DNA from: Gemmatimonadaceae bacterium
Lineage (GTDB): Bacteria; Gemmatimonadota; Gemmatimonadetes; Gemmatimonadales; Gemmatimonadaceae
Length of the DNA stretch: 64,000 bases
Reading direction: 5' to 3'
NCBI GenBank assembly: GCA_016742275.1
Contig: JACVCD010000010.1
Span: 124,001-188,000 of the forward strand
The notes under the pieces are model-generated. The model was not told the origin of the DNA. It made no database searches and saw only the letters and a list, made by a program, of their open reading frames with translations. Both the position numbers and the translations under genes were made by a program. Shown here piece after piece: positions 7,993-16,843 of this stretch (its first letter is position 1; each line of letters begins with the position of its first letter).

Positions 7993-10239
7993 TCAGAACC
8001 AGCGGCCAATACGTACAAACCATCGATGGTTATGCCGCGAGTTGATCCCGTACTGCACGCGCAGCGGTCCGATCGGCGTTGCCGCCCCCAGGCCAAGTCG
8101 CGCGCCAGCGACCCAATCGCCGGACAACGGGCGGTACTGATCGAGTGACATCTGTCCACCCTGCACGGTGAACTGCATGGCGAGTGGTCCAAGAATCTGG
8201 CGCGAGACCTCCACCATGCTGGACAGTTCGGCCATACCACGCTCTTCGAAGATGCGGAGTCCACTGAATCCGTCTTCACCGCCCAAAGTGGGCGTATCCA
8301 TGAGCGGCAGCTCGCGATCGGCCCACACCACGCGAGTGGACATCGCAATACCGAACATCCCTTTGGTAAACGTGGACGCTGTCACCGCCTGCAGACGCGT
8401 GTATCGGTTCGTGTATTCGAGATCGACACGCGGAACGAAGCGTGGACCTGATCGCACGCGCACAAAACTCACCGTGCCGCCCATCACATGGAGCGCACGA
8501 TCATCAAACTCGATAACAGTGCTATCACTGTCATCGTCAAGCGTGGTGACACGTCGTGCGAGGCCCGCTGCCTGTAGTGTCCAATTGTGCCCCAGCGGCT
8601 GTTCGATACCGATTCGCAGCTTCTGATCACTGAATGCCGGAAGTAGCGCATCGGGAATTTCGATCCGACGATCTTCCGGCAGAAACAGACGTACACGTTC
8701 CCGCGCGATGCTCGCCTCGAGAAACGGACTGCGTACCAGTTCGATGTATTGATCGTTGCGCCGGAGTCCAACCAGAAGATCCTGTCGATAGCGCCCCAAT
8801 GCACCACGCGTAGCCAGTTCGAGCGGCCAGCCGATCAGATTGCGATCCACGCCACCAAGCCAGGCCCGTCCACCGAGTTCGCCGTCGTACACGAGACCCG
8901 CCGCCAGTGAACGACGCGGCGCAAACACCAGTCGTGGATGAATACGGACACTGTCCGTGCCAGATACCGCCTCCGATGACGGCCGACTCACAGTCACGCG
9001 CTCGGGCGAGATCCACAGGGCGTTCACACGTTCGCCATCGCTCACGCGCACAATGCGCGTCATGACCGTATCCAGCGACACATCATTTGGCGATCCATTG
9101 CCAAAGATGATCTGCGACAGTCGCTGTTCGGCGTTGGTGGGAGGGGAGGTGTATCGCTGCGCAGCGAACGGTGGAAGATCGGCCACCACACGCGGCTTTG
9201 TGGGCAGGCATTCAGCCGAAGGAATAGCACGGCGAGCAGCCTCGCGTCCGCGCGCAATCATCAGCTTCATGGTGACATCGGAAAAGTCCAATGCCGAAAT
9301 GCCCGTGGTATTGCTGGTCACGCGTACATCACCGCTCCGAAGCTCGGGGCGGTTGCGTGAAAAAAGGAAACGCATGAGCGAAGCCGCAACGGTGCCTGTT
9401 GTGCCAAGTTCGGCAGCATGCGTCATGGTGTCGGCCATTTCGCTCAGAATCACGCGCGTTGCTCCTTCGAGGCGCGCCACTCCAACCGGTGCATTCTCGG
9501 CCACACCACCATCCACAAGCACCCGCTTGTCGATCACGAGCGGACGAAATACCAGTGGAATGGCGAAGCTGGCACGAACGGCCTCCGCGAGATCGCCATG
9601 TCGCAGCACAACGGGATCGCCAGTGCGAAGATCAGCTGCAACCGCACGGAATGGTGTTGGCAACCGATCAAAATCACCCGCCGCCCGCAGATTGCCGGCC
9701 AGCAACATGGCCGATGCGATGAGATTCACATTCGCTTCGCGTGCGGTGGACGTAGAGAAATCGAGCCCACCGCCAGCACCTTCACTCCATGTGAGCAGTG
9801 GCAGGACGGGGCCGAGTGCACGTGGCGCGGATGGCGCGTAGCCACCGATGTAGCGACCGACGTTGAATCGAAACACGAATGATTCGAGCGCCTTGGCATC
9901 CCAGCCACTGGCGTACATGGCGCCCACGAGTGCGCCGATGCTGGTGCCAACCACGAGATCCGGTGTTACGCCAAGTGAGTCGAGGTGTTGGATGACACCG
10001 ACATGTGCGATGCCCTTGGAGCCGCCACCAGCGAGTACGAGAGCGACACGGCCGGGGGTACACACGACTGGCTTGACCGCTGCGGAGTCGGCTCGTTCTT
10101 GCGCATTCGCATCAGAAACGGAGATGGCCGCGCCGAGTAAGAATACCGAGAGTGCACGGTGAGACGCGCGCACCAGCCAGCGAGTCTTCGATTTAGTCGA
10201 GTCCGTCAGGTCAAACGACACCGCGTCTGCAATCCTCAC
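7993..10239 (-). CDS. Patatin-like phospholipase fused to outer-membrane barrel (PlpD-like)
   Basis: A signal peptide (VFLLGAAISVSDANA) precedes a patatin domain (about residues 60-330). It has the oxyanion-hole motif GGGSKG, the nucleophile elbow GTSIG and the Asp motif DGGVAENAP, so the Ser-Asp dyad is intact. A short linking region, possibly POTRA-like, leads to a C-terminal beta-barrel of about 300 residues that ends in RIGRWF, a terminal aromatic typical of BamA-inserted barrels. This is the layout of type Vd secreted phospholipases. It should sit in the outer membrane with lipase activity towards phospholipids. An earlier start within the first 25 residues cannot be ruled out. Confidence 0.88.
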   Translation of the reverse strand: MRIADAVSFDLTDSTKSKTRWLVRASHRALSVFLLGAAISVSDANAQERADSAAVKPVVCTPGRVALVLAGGGSKGIAHVGVIQHLDSLGVTPDLVVGTSIGALVGAMYASGWDAKALESFVFRFNVGRYIGGYAPSAPRALGPVLPLLTWSEGAGGGLDFSTSTAREANVNLIASAMLLAGNLRAAGDFDRLPTPFRAVAADLRTGDPVVLRHGDLAEAVRASFAIPLVFRPLVIDKRVLVDGGVAENAPVGVARLEGATRVILSEMADTMTHAAELGTTGTVAASLMRFLFSRNRPELRSGDVRVTSNTTGISALDFSDVTMKLMIARGREAARRAIPSAECLPTKPRVVADLPPFAAQRYTSPPTNAEQRLSQIIFGNGSPNDVSLDTVMTRIVRVSDGERVNALWISPERVTVSRPSSEAVSGTDSVRIHPRLVFAPRRSLAAGLVYDGELGGRAWLGGVDRNLIGWPLELATRGALGRYRQDLLVGLRRNDQYIELVRSPFLEASIARERVRLFLPEDRRIEIPDALLPAFSDQKLRIGIEQPLGHNWTLQAAGLARRVTTLDDDSDSTVIEFDDRALHVMGGTVSFVRVRSGPRFVPRVDLEYTNRYTRLQAVTASTFTKGMFGIAMSTRVVWADRELPLMDTPTLGGEDGFSGLRIFEERGMAELSSMVEVSRQILGPLAMQFTVQGGQMSLDQYRPLSGDWVAGARLGLGAATPIGPLRVQYGINSRHNHRWFVRIGRWF

Positions 10240-10324
10240 CAGGGGTCACCAGCGCTGGGAGCACATTTGGCAGATGACTGCAATGTGGTGACCGGGGGCA
10301 ACTTCCGGTATCGTACCCGGATAG

Positions 10325-11021
10325 CTACCGGCGTGTTGCGGGACGTATCCAGTCGGGTGCGGCGGCGGCCTCAATACTGTCCGCAATCACTTGCATACGC
10401 TGAATGAGTGATCGGGCCGCCGTGTCCGTTCTTGCGGCAATCCCGCAGCCCGTGTAGTAACTCCGCGCGCGAATAGAGCTCGCATGGTAGAGCGTCACCG
10501 CGATGGTGGGCGCATCGGTGGCAATAATCCGGCAGTATGGCTCCTCTCCCATGCGTATCTCGGGGAGGGCGAGAAACTGCTGCGTCGTCAGCACCTGCTC
10601 GATTCGGCGCACCATGGCATCGGTGGCGGGGCGTGACGCGGTACGCCCCATATCGTTTCGGTTGTGCGAAACAAACCGTATGTCGCCCTTAGCTAATACC
10701 ACGCATCAAGAATGCAGGACATGCGCCCAAGCACGGCGTACGCTGCAGCGTCAGGCTATCGAAGCGAATGCCGTCGTAGAAAAAATCATCCGCCCAGATG
10801 CGAAAGCGCGCAGCATAGCGACTCAAGATGCTGAAGTGCCCCACCGAGTCCGACTGCGCCCGGTCCACCGTGTTGTCCAATTGCACACTGACGCCCCGGA
10901 CTGGCCGTCCATTTGCCGAGTCGACAACCTGCCCAATGATGACATGAGTGCGCACCTGCGTTTCAACTAGGCCGGCGCTCAATGCCATCACGATGAGGGC
11001 GATAGTCGTTCGTGCGGACAT
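10325..11021 (-). pseudogene. Regulatory-like beta-sandwich plus DUF6438 protein, split by a frameshift
   Basis: Two overlapping frames form one protein. The first (from 11021) has a signal peptide, a carboxypeptidase-regulatory-like segment (GQVVDSANGRPVRGVSV) and the start of a DUF6438 domain (SLTLQRTPCLGACPAF), then stops at once. The next frame continues the domain (VLAKGDIRFVSHN ... TDAPTIAVTLYH ... YYTGCG). Removing one G in the run at about 10695 joins them as LMRVLAKGDIRFV. So this is a one-base insertion, either a real pseudogene or a sequencing error. DUF6438 has no known function. The gene follows the coiled-coil membrane protein with no gap. Confidence 0.7.
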
Positions 11022-11671
11022 CAGTGCGGAGTAACAGCTCTCTGCAGTTCACGCTTCGCAACGGCTTCGGGCATTTGCGGACGTGCTTCAGGTGATACGC
11101 CACCCAGCTGCGCGCTGAGCAGTCCGGTCACGTAGCGCTGCCCTTCCCCGATCCGTTCGACTTCAGTGGCCATGGAGTCCACGGCCATCTGCATGGTTTC
11201 GAGGCGTTGCTCCAACTCTGGTGCCAATGCCACACGACTTGGCTCATGTCGCCGCCAGATTCTGCGTGCGAATGCGAGTGATACCGGCAGTACGGCAACC
11301 AGAAGGAATAGCGTGCTCAGGACGACATACTCATTCGGTATGGCTGGCAGGTTCGGCAAGCCAGGTGCAGTCGAAACAGCTGAAACGGAGGTATTGGGAC
11401 GCGACAGGCGCTCCACCTCATACGCTGCCAGGTTGATCTGCTCATCCATGACGGCAAGCATCTTCTCCATCTGCGCCGTAACAGCATCCCCTTCGGGCCG
11501 CTGCGCAATTTCAATCCGGGACTGCATCTTCTGCCTGATCAGCTCATCTAGCCGTTGCTGTGCCTGCGCACGCTGAACTTCGATGGTCGCAGTGGCATTG
11601 GTTTGCGGGCTATTCGTTGAACCGACAGACGCTTGATCCATCTGCTGCTCCGGAATCGGTGGAGGGATCAC
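11021..11671 (-). CDS. Membrane protein with flanking coiled coils
   Basis: The 216-residue protein has a Gln-rich N-terminal helix (IEVQRAQAQQRLDELIRQKMQ), one membrane segment (YVVLSTLFLLVAVLPVSLAFA) near residue 125, and a second helical part (EQRLETMQMAVDSMATEVERI). It therefore looks like a single-pass protein with coiled coils on both sides of the membrane. I do not recognise a family. Its stop overlaps the start of the DUF6438 gene at 11021, so the two are likely co-translated. Confidence 0.55.
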   Translation of the reverse strand: MIPPPIPEQQMDQASVGSTNSPQTNATATIEVQRAQAQQRLDELIRQKMQSRIEIAQRPEGDAVTAQMEKMLAVMDEQINLAAYEVERLSRPNTSVSAVSTAPGLPNLPAIPNEYVVLSTLFLLVAVLPVSLAFARRIWRRHEPSRVALAPELEQRLETMQMAVDSMATEVERIGEGQRYVTGLLSAQLGGVSPEARPQMPEAVAKRELQRAVTPH

Positions 11672-11751
11672 GCACCAACATGGCTTTGGGCGCGGGTGAG
11701 GTATCGCCTCTCCCTACGTGGACTCTGCGTCCACAGTGTCACCTCAGGTCA

Positions 11752-12204
11752 TCACGACCACATCGGCAATGTACGGTCCAGCGGAGCTACCGCGCGACTG
11801 AAACGACGGTGCAAGTATGCACCGAGCACTCCAAAGGCGGGGAGCGCCAGCAGTGTGCCCGCGAGCTCCAGGAGGGAGGTATCCCGCGCCTGACTGAACG
11901 CTGAATACACGCCAAGTCCCACAAAGAGCCAGCTGGAGAGCGCACCGAGGGCCAGTGATTGCAAGCGGGAGAATCGCGCGGCGATGGCGCCGCCCAACAA
12001 GCACGCCATAAAGACGCAGAGGTATCCGACCACCCGCAAAGCCGGTGTCATGCTCAATGCGGCGATTGCCTGGTCGTCCAGTCCAGAAAATGTAGCGCCG
12101 GTTGAACTGGCGAAAATCCACGATGCCAGCGTGGCCGTTCCGAATGCAAACAGCAAGGCCGCCAAGGAACCAACGACGATCCCGGTGAATGGGCGCGATT
12201 TCAT
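11752..12204 (-). CDS. Small polytopic membrane protein
   Basis: The 150-residue product has four likely membrane helices (IVVGSLAALLFAFGTATLASWIF, VVGYLCVFMACLLGGAIAA, ALGALSSWLFVGLGVYSAF and LAGTLLALPAFGVLGAYL) and a short basic C-terminal tail. No family is recognised. Codon use and position in the minus-strand run support it as a real gene. It could form a unit with the coiled-coil protein 80 bp downstream. Confidence 0.55.
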   Translation of the reverse strand: MKSRPFTGIVVGSLAALLFAFGTATLASWIFASSTGATFSGLDDQAIAALSMTPALRVVGYLCVFMACLLGGAIAARFSRLQSLALGALSSWLFVGLGVYSAFSQARDTSLLELAGTLLALPAFGVLGAYLHRRFSRAVAPLDRTLPMWS

Positions 12205-12300
12205 ATGTGTGCCGGAATTGGAAGCAAGCGTCTGCGCTATGCCGCGATCAGCTACAACAATGTAGCCGGGGGACCCACGGAGCCAGTCACAAACAGCGTT

Positions 12301-13077
12301 TCATCCCCGTAGCACTTGCTTCGAAAGTGCTCGTTCCGTCACTTCGCCAGCAGCAAACGAGACATGATAAGCGTTGCTGCCTTCATCCAATGCGACGACC
12401 TGTTTGACCTGCTCATTCTCGAAGTAGATACCGGCGCGATCATCGCATGCATACCCCGGCTTGTATTCGCCGCTCTTGATCTTCGACCAATAGAGAGGTT
12501 TGCGTTGAACTTCGGCATGATAGTGCGGACAATGACTACCACTGATGAGCCCCAATCCTTCCACGGTGCTCAACTGTCCAGGGCGCGAGTCCGTGGTGCC
12601 ATGCTCAAACCAGCACAACGAGCCTGCACTACCACCACCAAGCACCACTCCGCTCTCATATGCCTTTCGCAGCGCGACGTCCATTCCCTGCGCCTTCCAG
12701 ATTGCCATCATATTCAGTGTGTTGCCGCCGCCGACCAAAATGACATCCATGCTCATGAAGATCGTCTCAAACGAAGCCTTCTGATTGTAGGACGAAATGA
12801 AGGAGCGCTGCACAAATGGCTGCACGGCAAGGTCGCCACACGTCTCGAACCATCGCATGACGTAGCCGGGCGCGTCGCCGGCCGCCGTTGGGAGGAAACA
12901 GACGCGCGGATTTTGCTTCCCCGTGAGCGACGAGGCGTACTTGATGAACGCCCGGTCGAATTCTCCGCCATACACGAAGAGTTTCCGCAGGCTGACCTTG
13001 GGCTCAACGGGCGGAAATGCGATCTGTTCGGCAAAGGAAATGGCTGCCGCCGCTCGTACGAAGGTTCGCCGATTCAT
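12301..13077 (-). CDS. S51-family peptidase (peptidase E / cyanophycinase-like), Tat signal
   Basis: I chose the Met at 13077 because it opens MNRRTFVRAAAAISFAEQ, a twin-arginine-type leader; 20 upstream residues in frame look spurious. The fold is that of class-I-glutamine-amidotransferase-like S51 peptidases: KLFVYGGEFD at the start, VILVGGGNTLNMM, and the nucleophile elbow GGGSAGSLCW, with Ser in GxSAG. A downstream His (GSHCPHYHAE) may complete the triad. S51 enzymes cleave Asp-X dipeptides or cyanophycin. Substrate choice cannot be told from sequence. The length (258 residues) fits. Confidence 0.8.
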   Translation of the reverse strand: MNRRTFVRAAAAISFAEQIAFPPVEPKVSLRKLFVYGGEFDRAFIKYASSLTGKQNPRVCFLPTAAGDAPGYVMRWFETCGDLAVQPFVQRSFISSYNQKASFETIFMSMDVILVGGGNTLNMMAIWKAQGMDVALRKAYESGVVLGGGSAGSLCWFEHGTTDSRPGQLSTVEGLGLISGSHCPHYHAEVQRKPLYWSKIKSGEYKPGYACDDRAGIYFENEQVKQVVALDEGSNAYHVSFAAGEVTERALSKQVLRG

Positions 13078-13173
13078 GATGGGACTGATTGGGGAATATT
13101 TCTGTTTCGATCTCTCAAAGACAGTCCGACGGCACAAACGGTTGATCGCCTAACAGAAAAGACTGACCAAGGG

Positions 13174-13686
13174 CTAGTTCCAGTCCCGCGCCATGAATCG
13201 TTCCTTGGCGCCACCGAGCACCTGCATGACCCGTTCAATGTTGCGCTGCCTCGCCTCATCGGACTTGAGACCGGCGAGATAGCGCAGGATCTCTTTCTGT
13301 CGACTAGGCGACAGCGCATTCCATTGTGCTTGGGCCGCGGTGTTGCCATCAAGGCGCGTAGCAAGCTCAGGCGGCATTTCGTGCTGCGGCCCCCCCTTGT
13401 ACTCACCATCGAACGTGACGGAGACCTCCACCCGATCTCCAACCTGCGTGGTCGAGGCCTTCCGCACTTCGCCGGCGAGGTAGAGGTAGAAGCCCCCATC
13501 ACCCGCCGGCATCATGTTGATGCGCCACGGCACATCCGGTTTGCCATTCACCTGCACAAGCACGGGCATGGGCTTCTTCCACGAAGCCTTGATGCGTTGA
13601 GCACGCGACGCACTCACCCAAACGTATGGGTTGATGCCGTTGATCTCGATCGTGGCAGTGAACTTCACTTGAGCATCATGCTGCAA
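13174..13686 (-). CDS. DUF1905 / YdeI (OmpD-associated) family protein
   Basis: The 170-residue protein has an N-terminal DUF1905 beta-barrel region (VKFTATIEINGINPYVWVSA ... VPWRINMMPAGDGGFYLYLAG). A C-terminal helical YdeI/OmpD-associated tail follows (ALSPSRQKEILRYLAGLKSDEARQRNIERVM). Proteins of this pair type are common and mostly uncharacterised; some annotations link them to bacteriocin protection. Cytosolic, no signal peptide. It stands between the M14 peptidase and the S51 gene on the same strand. Confidence 0.75.
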   Translation of the reverse strand: MQHDAQVKFTATIEINGINPYVWVSASRAQRIKASWKKPMPVLVQVNGKPDVPWRINMMPAGDGGFYLYLAGEVRKASTTQVGDRVEVSVTFDGEYKGGPQHEMPPELATRLDGNTAAQAQWNALSPSRQKEILRYLAGLKSDEARQRNIERVMQVLGGAKERFMARDWN

Positions 13687-13710
13687 GTCACCGCGTGCTC
13701 ATCATGATGG

Positions 13711-15510
13711 TTACCCCGGCGTGTTCATCGAGCGCAGCACCGGATAGTACTGCGGCGCCGGTGACAGGCCGAGCACGGCATCGAGGATGTTCCACCACAT
13801 GAAGCCGTCATCCGAGCGCGGATCGAACAACAGGAACGCGAGGCGGGCGAGCGGCTGCTCCATGCTGATGATCACGGAACCCGCCGGGATCGTCTGCTGA
13901 TTCGCCTCCCACGCACCTGTCAACGTACGCGCACGATGCGTGCCCTGATAGTTCTGCTCGGCCATCGTGTTACCGCTGATGCGGAAGCGCTCACCATTGA
14001 ACGCCATATCGCGTTCGGTCACGGTGTACTTGATGCCATGCGCGTCGAGACGATCAGTGACACTTGCGATCATGCGCTGCGTGGGTGTGCCGGCGGGAAC
14101 ACCCGGACGGGCACCACCACCTGCACCGCCACGTGCGCCCCCTGCCGGAGCGGGAGCAGGCGTAGTGGATACGGCCGGCTCCTGCGACGCATTCGGGATC
14201 ACCCACACACGCGGCGCGACGCTGGTTTCCGTTGCCACGGCGGTGCCGAAGAACGGCAGCATCTCGGTGGTGCGATTGGTATTGCCATCCGGGCGCAAAC
14301 GATACGGACGATCCGCGACATACGGATTGCGCACCGAGAGCGTGGGTGCAAACACGATCTCGTGCAACTGCGGTGCCTTCACCAACTGCTGACGCACGGC
14401 GAGCTGCTGACCAACGATGGACTCCTTGTTGGCAGTAGCGACGACTTCACGAATGCGCGGACCATGCTTGGCTACGAAGTCGAGCGACTCTTCAAGGAAC
14501 CAGTACGTCTCGGTGATGCGCGTCTTGAACGAGGCGTACGAATACGTCTCCGTCAGCAGCCCGAGAATGTTGCGCACACCATAGTAGGTGGACGTGTAGC
14601 GCGGCTTCGCGAGCTCGGCGTCGGAACGCCACGCACGATCGGCTCCGGTGCCCGACACACCACCGTAGTAGAACCAATCTGAACCGTGCTTGGCCTTCAC
14701 CGTCTTGGTGATTTCCGGCAGCAACTCTTCGCGCAACAGGCTCATTTGCGCCTTGGAGTTGTTGGGGCTGAGCGACGTTTCATACGTCATGTTGAAGCCG
14801 CTGTTGGAGCTGCCATCCGTCGTGTGCAGGTCCATCGCCACATGCGGCTGATACTCGGTGAGCAACCGCGCCATCGAACGTGCCTCGGCCGTCTCCATCT
14901 TGGTGCCGTCGCGATTGAGATCGAGTCCCAGCGCATTTTCGCGCGTGCCCATGCCACCAACCGGACCAGCCTGACTGCCACGGTTGGCCACACTCACGCG
15001 CTCATTGCCATCGGCGTTGTAGATGGGATTGATAAGCAGCACCGTGTTGCGGAACCACGCGTTGCGCTCTCCTTTGGCGATCGAACGCAGCAACCACAGC
15101 AACGCTTCCTTTCCTTCAACTTCACCGGCGTGAATGTTGCCCTGGATGTAGACACGGGTCTTGCCCGTAGCGAGCACTTGAGCCGCTGTTGCACCCGGTG
15201 CGCCAATGACCGCGAGTGGAAGCGGCCGTCCTTCATACGTGTAGCCGTACGTGGTGAGATGGATCTGCGGATTGGCAGCGGCCATCAACTTCATGTACGC
15301 GATGACTTCGTCGTAGCTGCTCGTCTCAGCGTAGTCGGTGCGTTCCGGCCGCGTGTGCGGAAACTTTGCACTGCCGTTTGCACTGGAGCCGGAACCCGCT
15401 GCAGCCGCTCGCGCTGCCTGCGCCTCGGCGGTGCTGCCGGTGGTCGTCAACGTGAGTGCGGCTACAGCGAGTGCAGCTTTCGCACTGCGGACCATGCGTG
15501 ACGACATCAT
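13711..15510 (-). CDS. Secreted M14-family zinc carboxypeptidase
   Basis: A signal peptide (KAALAVAALTLTTTGSTAEAQA) leads to an M14 domain with the zinc pair HAGEVEGKE (HxxE) and a third ligand in MDLHTTDGSSN. The substrate-binding region NPIYNADGNER resembles the NPDG stretch of carboxypeptidases, and TETYSYASF probably carries the catalytic Glu. The C-terminal 200 residues hold an extra domain interrupted by a Pro/Ala/Gly linker (APAPAGGARGGAGG). It likely trims peptides in the periplasm or outside. Its start codon overlaps the stop of the upstream gene by ATGA, so the two are translationally coupled. Confidence 0.88.
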   Translation of the reverse strand: MMSSRMVRSAKAALAVAALTLTTTGSTAEAQAARAAAAGSGSSANGSAKFPHTRPERTDYAETSSYDEVIAYMKLMAAANPQIHLTTYGYTYEGRPLPLAVIGAPGATAAQVLATGKTRVYIQGNIHAGEVEGKEALLWLLRSIAKGERNAWFRNTVLLINPIYNADGNERVSVANRGSQAGPVGGMGTRENALGLDLNRDGTKMETAEARSMARLLTEYQPHVAMDLHTTDGSSNSGFNMTYETSLSPNNSKAQMSLLREELLPEITKTVKAKHGSDWFYYGGVSGTGADRAWRSDAELAKPRYTSTYYGVRNILGLLTETYSYASFKTRITETYWFLEESLDFVAKHGPRIREVVATANKESIVGQQLAVRQQLVKAPQLHEIVFAPTLSVRNPYVADRPYRLRPDGNTNRTTEMLPFFGTAVATETSVAPRVWVIPNASQEPAVSTTPAPAPAGGARGGAGGGARPGVPAGTPTQRMIASVTDRLDAHGIKYTVTERDMAFNGERFRISGNTMAEQNYQGTHRARTLTGAWEANQQTIPAGSVIISMEQPLARLAFLLFDPRSDDGFMWWNILDAVLGLSPAPQYYPVLRSMNTPG

Positions 15511-16037
15511 CGAACAACTCCGAACGGTTGATGTGAATGGTGAACGGCTGTCGCCAATTCGTGGTGATCTTGAACAATACTGAGCTTGCGGAGCGCCGGC
15601 GTCGGTCCTTCGCGGCCGCGCAGCACGACCGCGATGCTGGTGCGTCCCTTGGTCACGTCAAAAGGTACGCGCAATTCGAGCGTTCGGGTGGCCGAATCGG
15701 TCGGTGCGAGGGTGGCGCGAGCGACGACGCTGTCTTCCACAATCAGGTCGAAGTGACGCGTCGAATCGCGGCTCCCGGTGAATACACAGGCAATGGTGAC
15801 CTCGGTGTCGTCAAAGGTCGTCATGGCGTAGCGCATCCAACCGCGCGCCAGCCGGAATGTCGTGTCGTTCCGTATGCCAGCCGAGTCATCGTGACCGGCG
15901 TAGCCGTGCGCGAATTCGCTTTCCGCGTCGCCGGCGATGACCGTGTCGACGATGCGGCGGTCTGGCGTCTCGGCCGAGAATAGTGAAACGCTGGCTGAGA
16001 GCAGGGCGATCAGCGCAATCCGGACTGGGGCGGGCAT
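15507..16037 (-). CDS. Secreted DUF6805-like beta-sandwich protein
   Basis: The Met at 16037 gives a signal peptide (PVRIALIALLSASVSLFSAE). The mature 150 residues resemble the beta-sandwich domain found at the end of GH127-type (DUF1680) proteins: AGDAESEFAHGY near the start, ARGWMRYAMTTFDDTEVTIACVF, and HFDLIVEDSVVARATL. Here it stands alone instead of fused to a glycosidase. The longer open frame upstream of 16037 has no coding character. Its stop overlaps the M14 start (ATGA), which implies a shared function. Assignment to DUF6805 is from memory. Confidence 0.65.
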   Translation of the reverse strand: MPAPVRIALIALLSASVSLFSAETPDRRIVDTVIAGDAESEFAHGYAGHDDSAGIRNDTTFRLARGWMRYAMTTFDDTEVTIACVFTGSRDSTRHFDLIVEDSVVARATLAPTDSATRTLELRVPFDVTKGRTSIAVVLRGREGPTPALRKLSIVQDHHELATAVHHSHQPFGVVR

Positions 16038-16105
16038 GGGCAGGAGGCTACCGAGGCTTGGCGGGGTGGTCAAGCACCAGCCAGAGCCAACCGGGAGCAG
16101 CCGAT

Positions 16106-16843
16106 TCACATTCCCCGGGCGCGCACGGATTGCGCTCGGGCGCGGCTGACGGCCAGCCGTACCCCGTTTCGCATGACGGCGTTCAAGACACCGTTCGCAC
16201 CTCGCCGAAACTCCTGAACATGCGAGAGGTTCACGACACACCCGCGATGAATGCGCAAAAACTCGGCCGGTTCGAGACGCTGCTCCAGTCGATGCAAGGC
16301 CACATGCACGAAATGTCGGCCGGTGGCGGTGTGCAGCACCACGTAATCTCCATCGGCTTCGAGCCACAGTACATCCTGCAGCAGCACTGGCGTGATGCCC
16401 GCGCCACCACGAACAAAAATGCGCTGCACGGGCCCGCTGGCGCTGACATCGGCCAACTGTTCTGGTGACGGTTCTGGAGCGGTTTCACCACGCATTGCCT
16501 TGAGCCGAGCCATGCAGGTCGCCAGGCGTGGAGCGCCGAATGGCTTGAGCAGGTAGTCCACCGCACCGAGTTCGAAGGCAAGAACCGCGTGCTCGCCGAA
16601 TGCCGTGGTAAACACGATCGTGGGTCGATGCACGAGTTGCCGTGCCACGTCGATACCGGAGCATCCCGGCATCTGCACGTCGAGAAACAGTACATCTGGC
16701 ACCAGCCGATTCACGACCTCGATGGCCGTCGGTCCATCGGCTGCGGTACCAACGCACTCGACCCAATCGTATGCGGTGAGCAAGCTGACCAAGGCACGGC
16801 GAGCTACGGGCTCATCATCAACAACCACAACACGGATTGTCAC
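16106..16843 (-). CDS. LytTR-family response regulator
   Basis: The N-terminal receiver domain has the acidic pair VVVVDDEP, the phospho-acceptor Asp in LFLDVQMPG, the Thr in VFTTAFGEHA and the Lys in YLLKPFG. The C-terminal LytTR DNA-binding domain has EADGDYVVLHT, FLRIHRGCVVNLSHV and a basic end. It forms a pair with the histidine kinase whose stop overlaps its start (ATGA), so phosphotransfer from that kinase is expected. LytTR regulators bind direct repeats upstream of targets; no target is evident in the window. Confidence 0.92.
   Translation of the reverse strand: MTIRVVVVDDEPVARRALVSLLTAYDWVECVGTAADGPTAIEVVNRLVPDVLFLDVQMPGCSGIDVARQLVHRPTIVFTTAFGEHAVLAFELGAVDYLLKPFGAPRLATCMARLKAMRGETAPEPSPEQLADVSASGPVQRIFVRGGAGITPVLLQDVLWLEADGDYVVLHTATGRHFVHVALHRLEQRLEPAEFLRIHRGCVVNLSHVQEFRRGANGVLNAVMRNGVRLAVSRARAQSVRARGM

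Noticed and set aside
12316-13707. Long plus-strand frame of 463 codons
   Set aside because: It lies antisense to the S51 and DUF1905 genes, shows no domain and has Arg/His-rich antisense-like composition.
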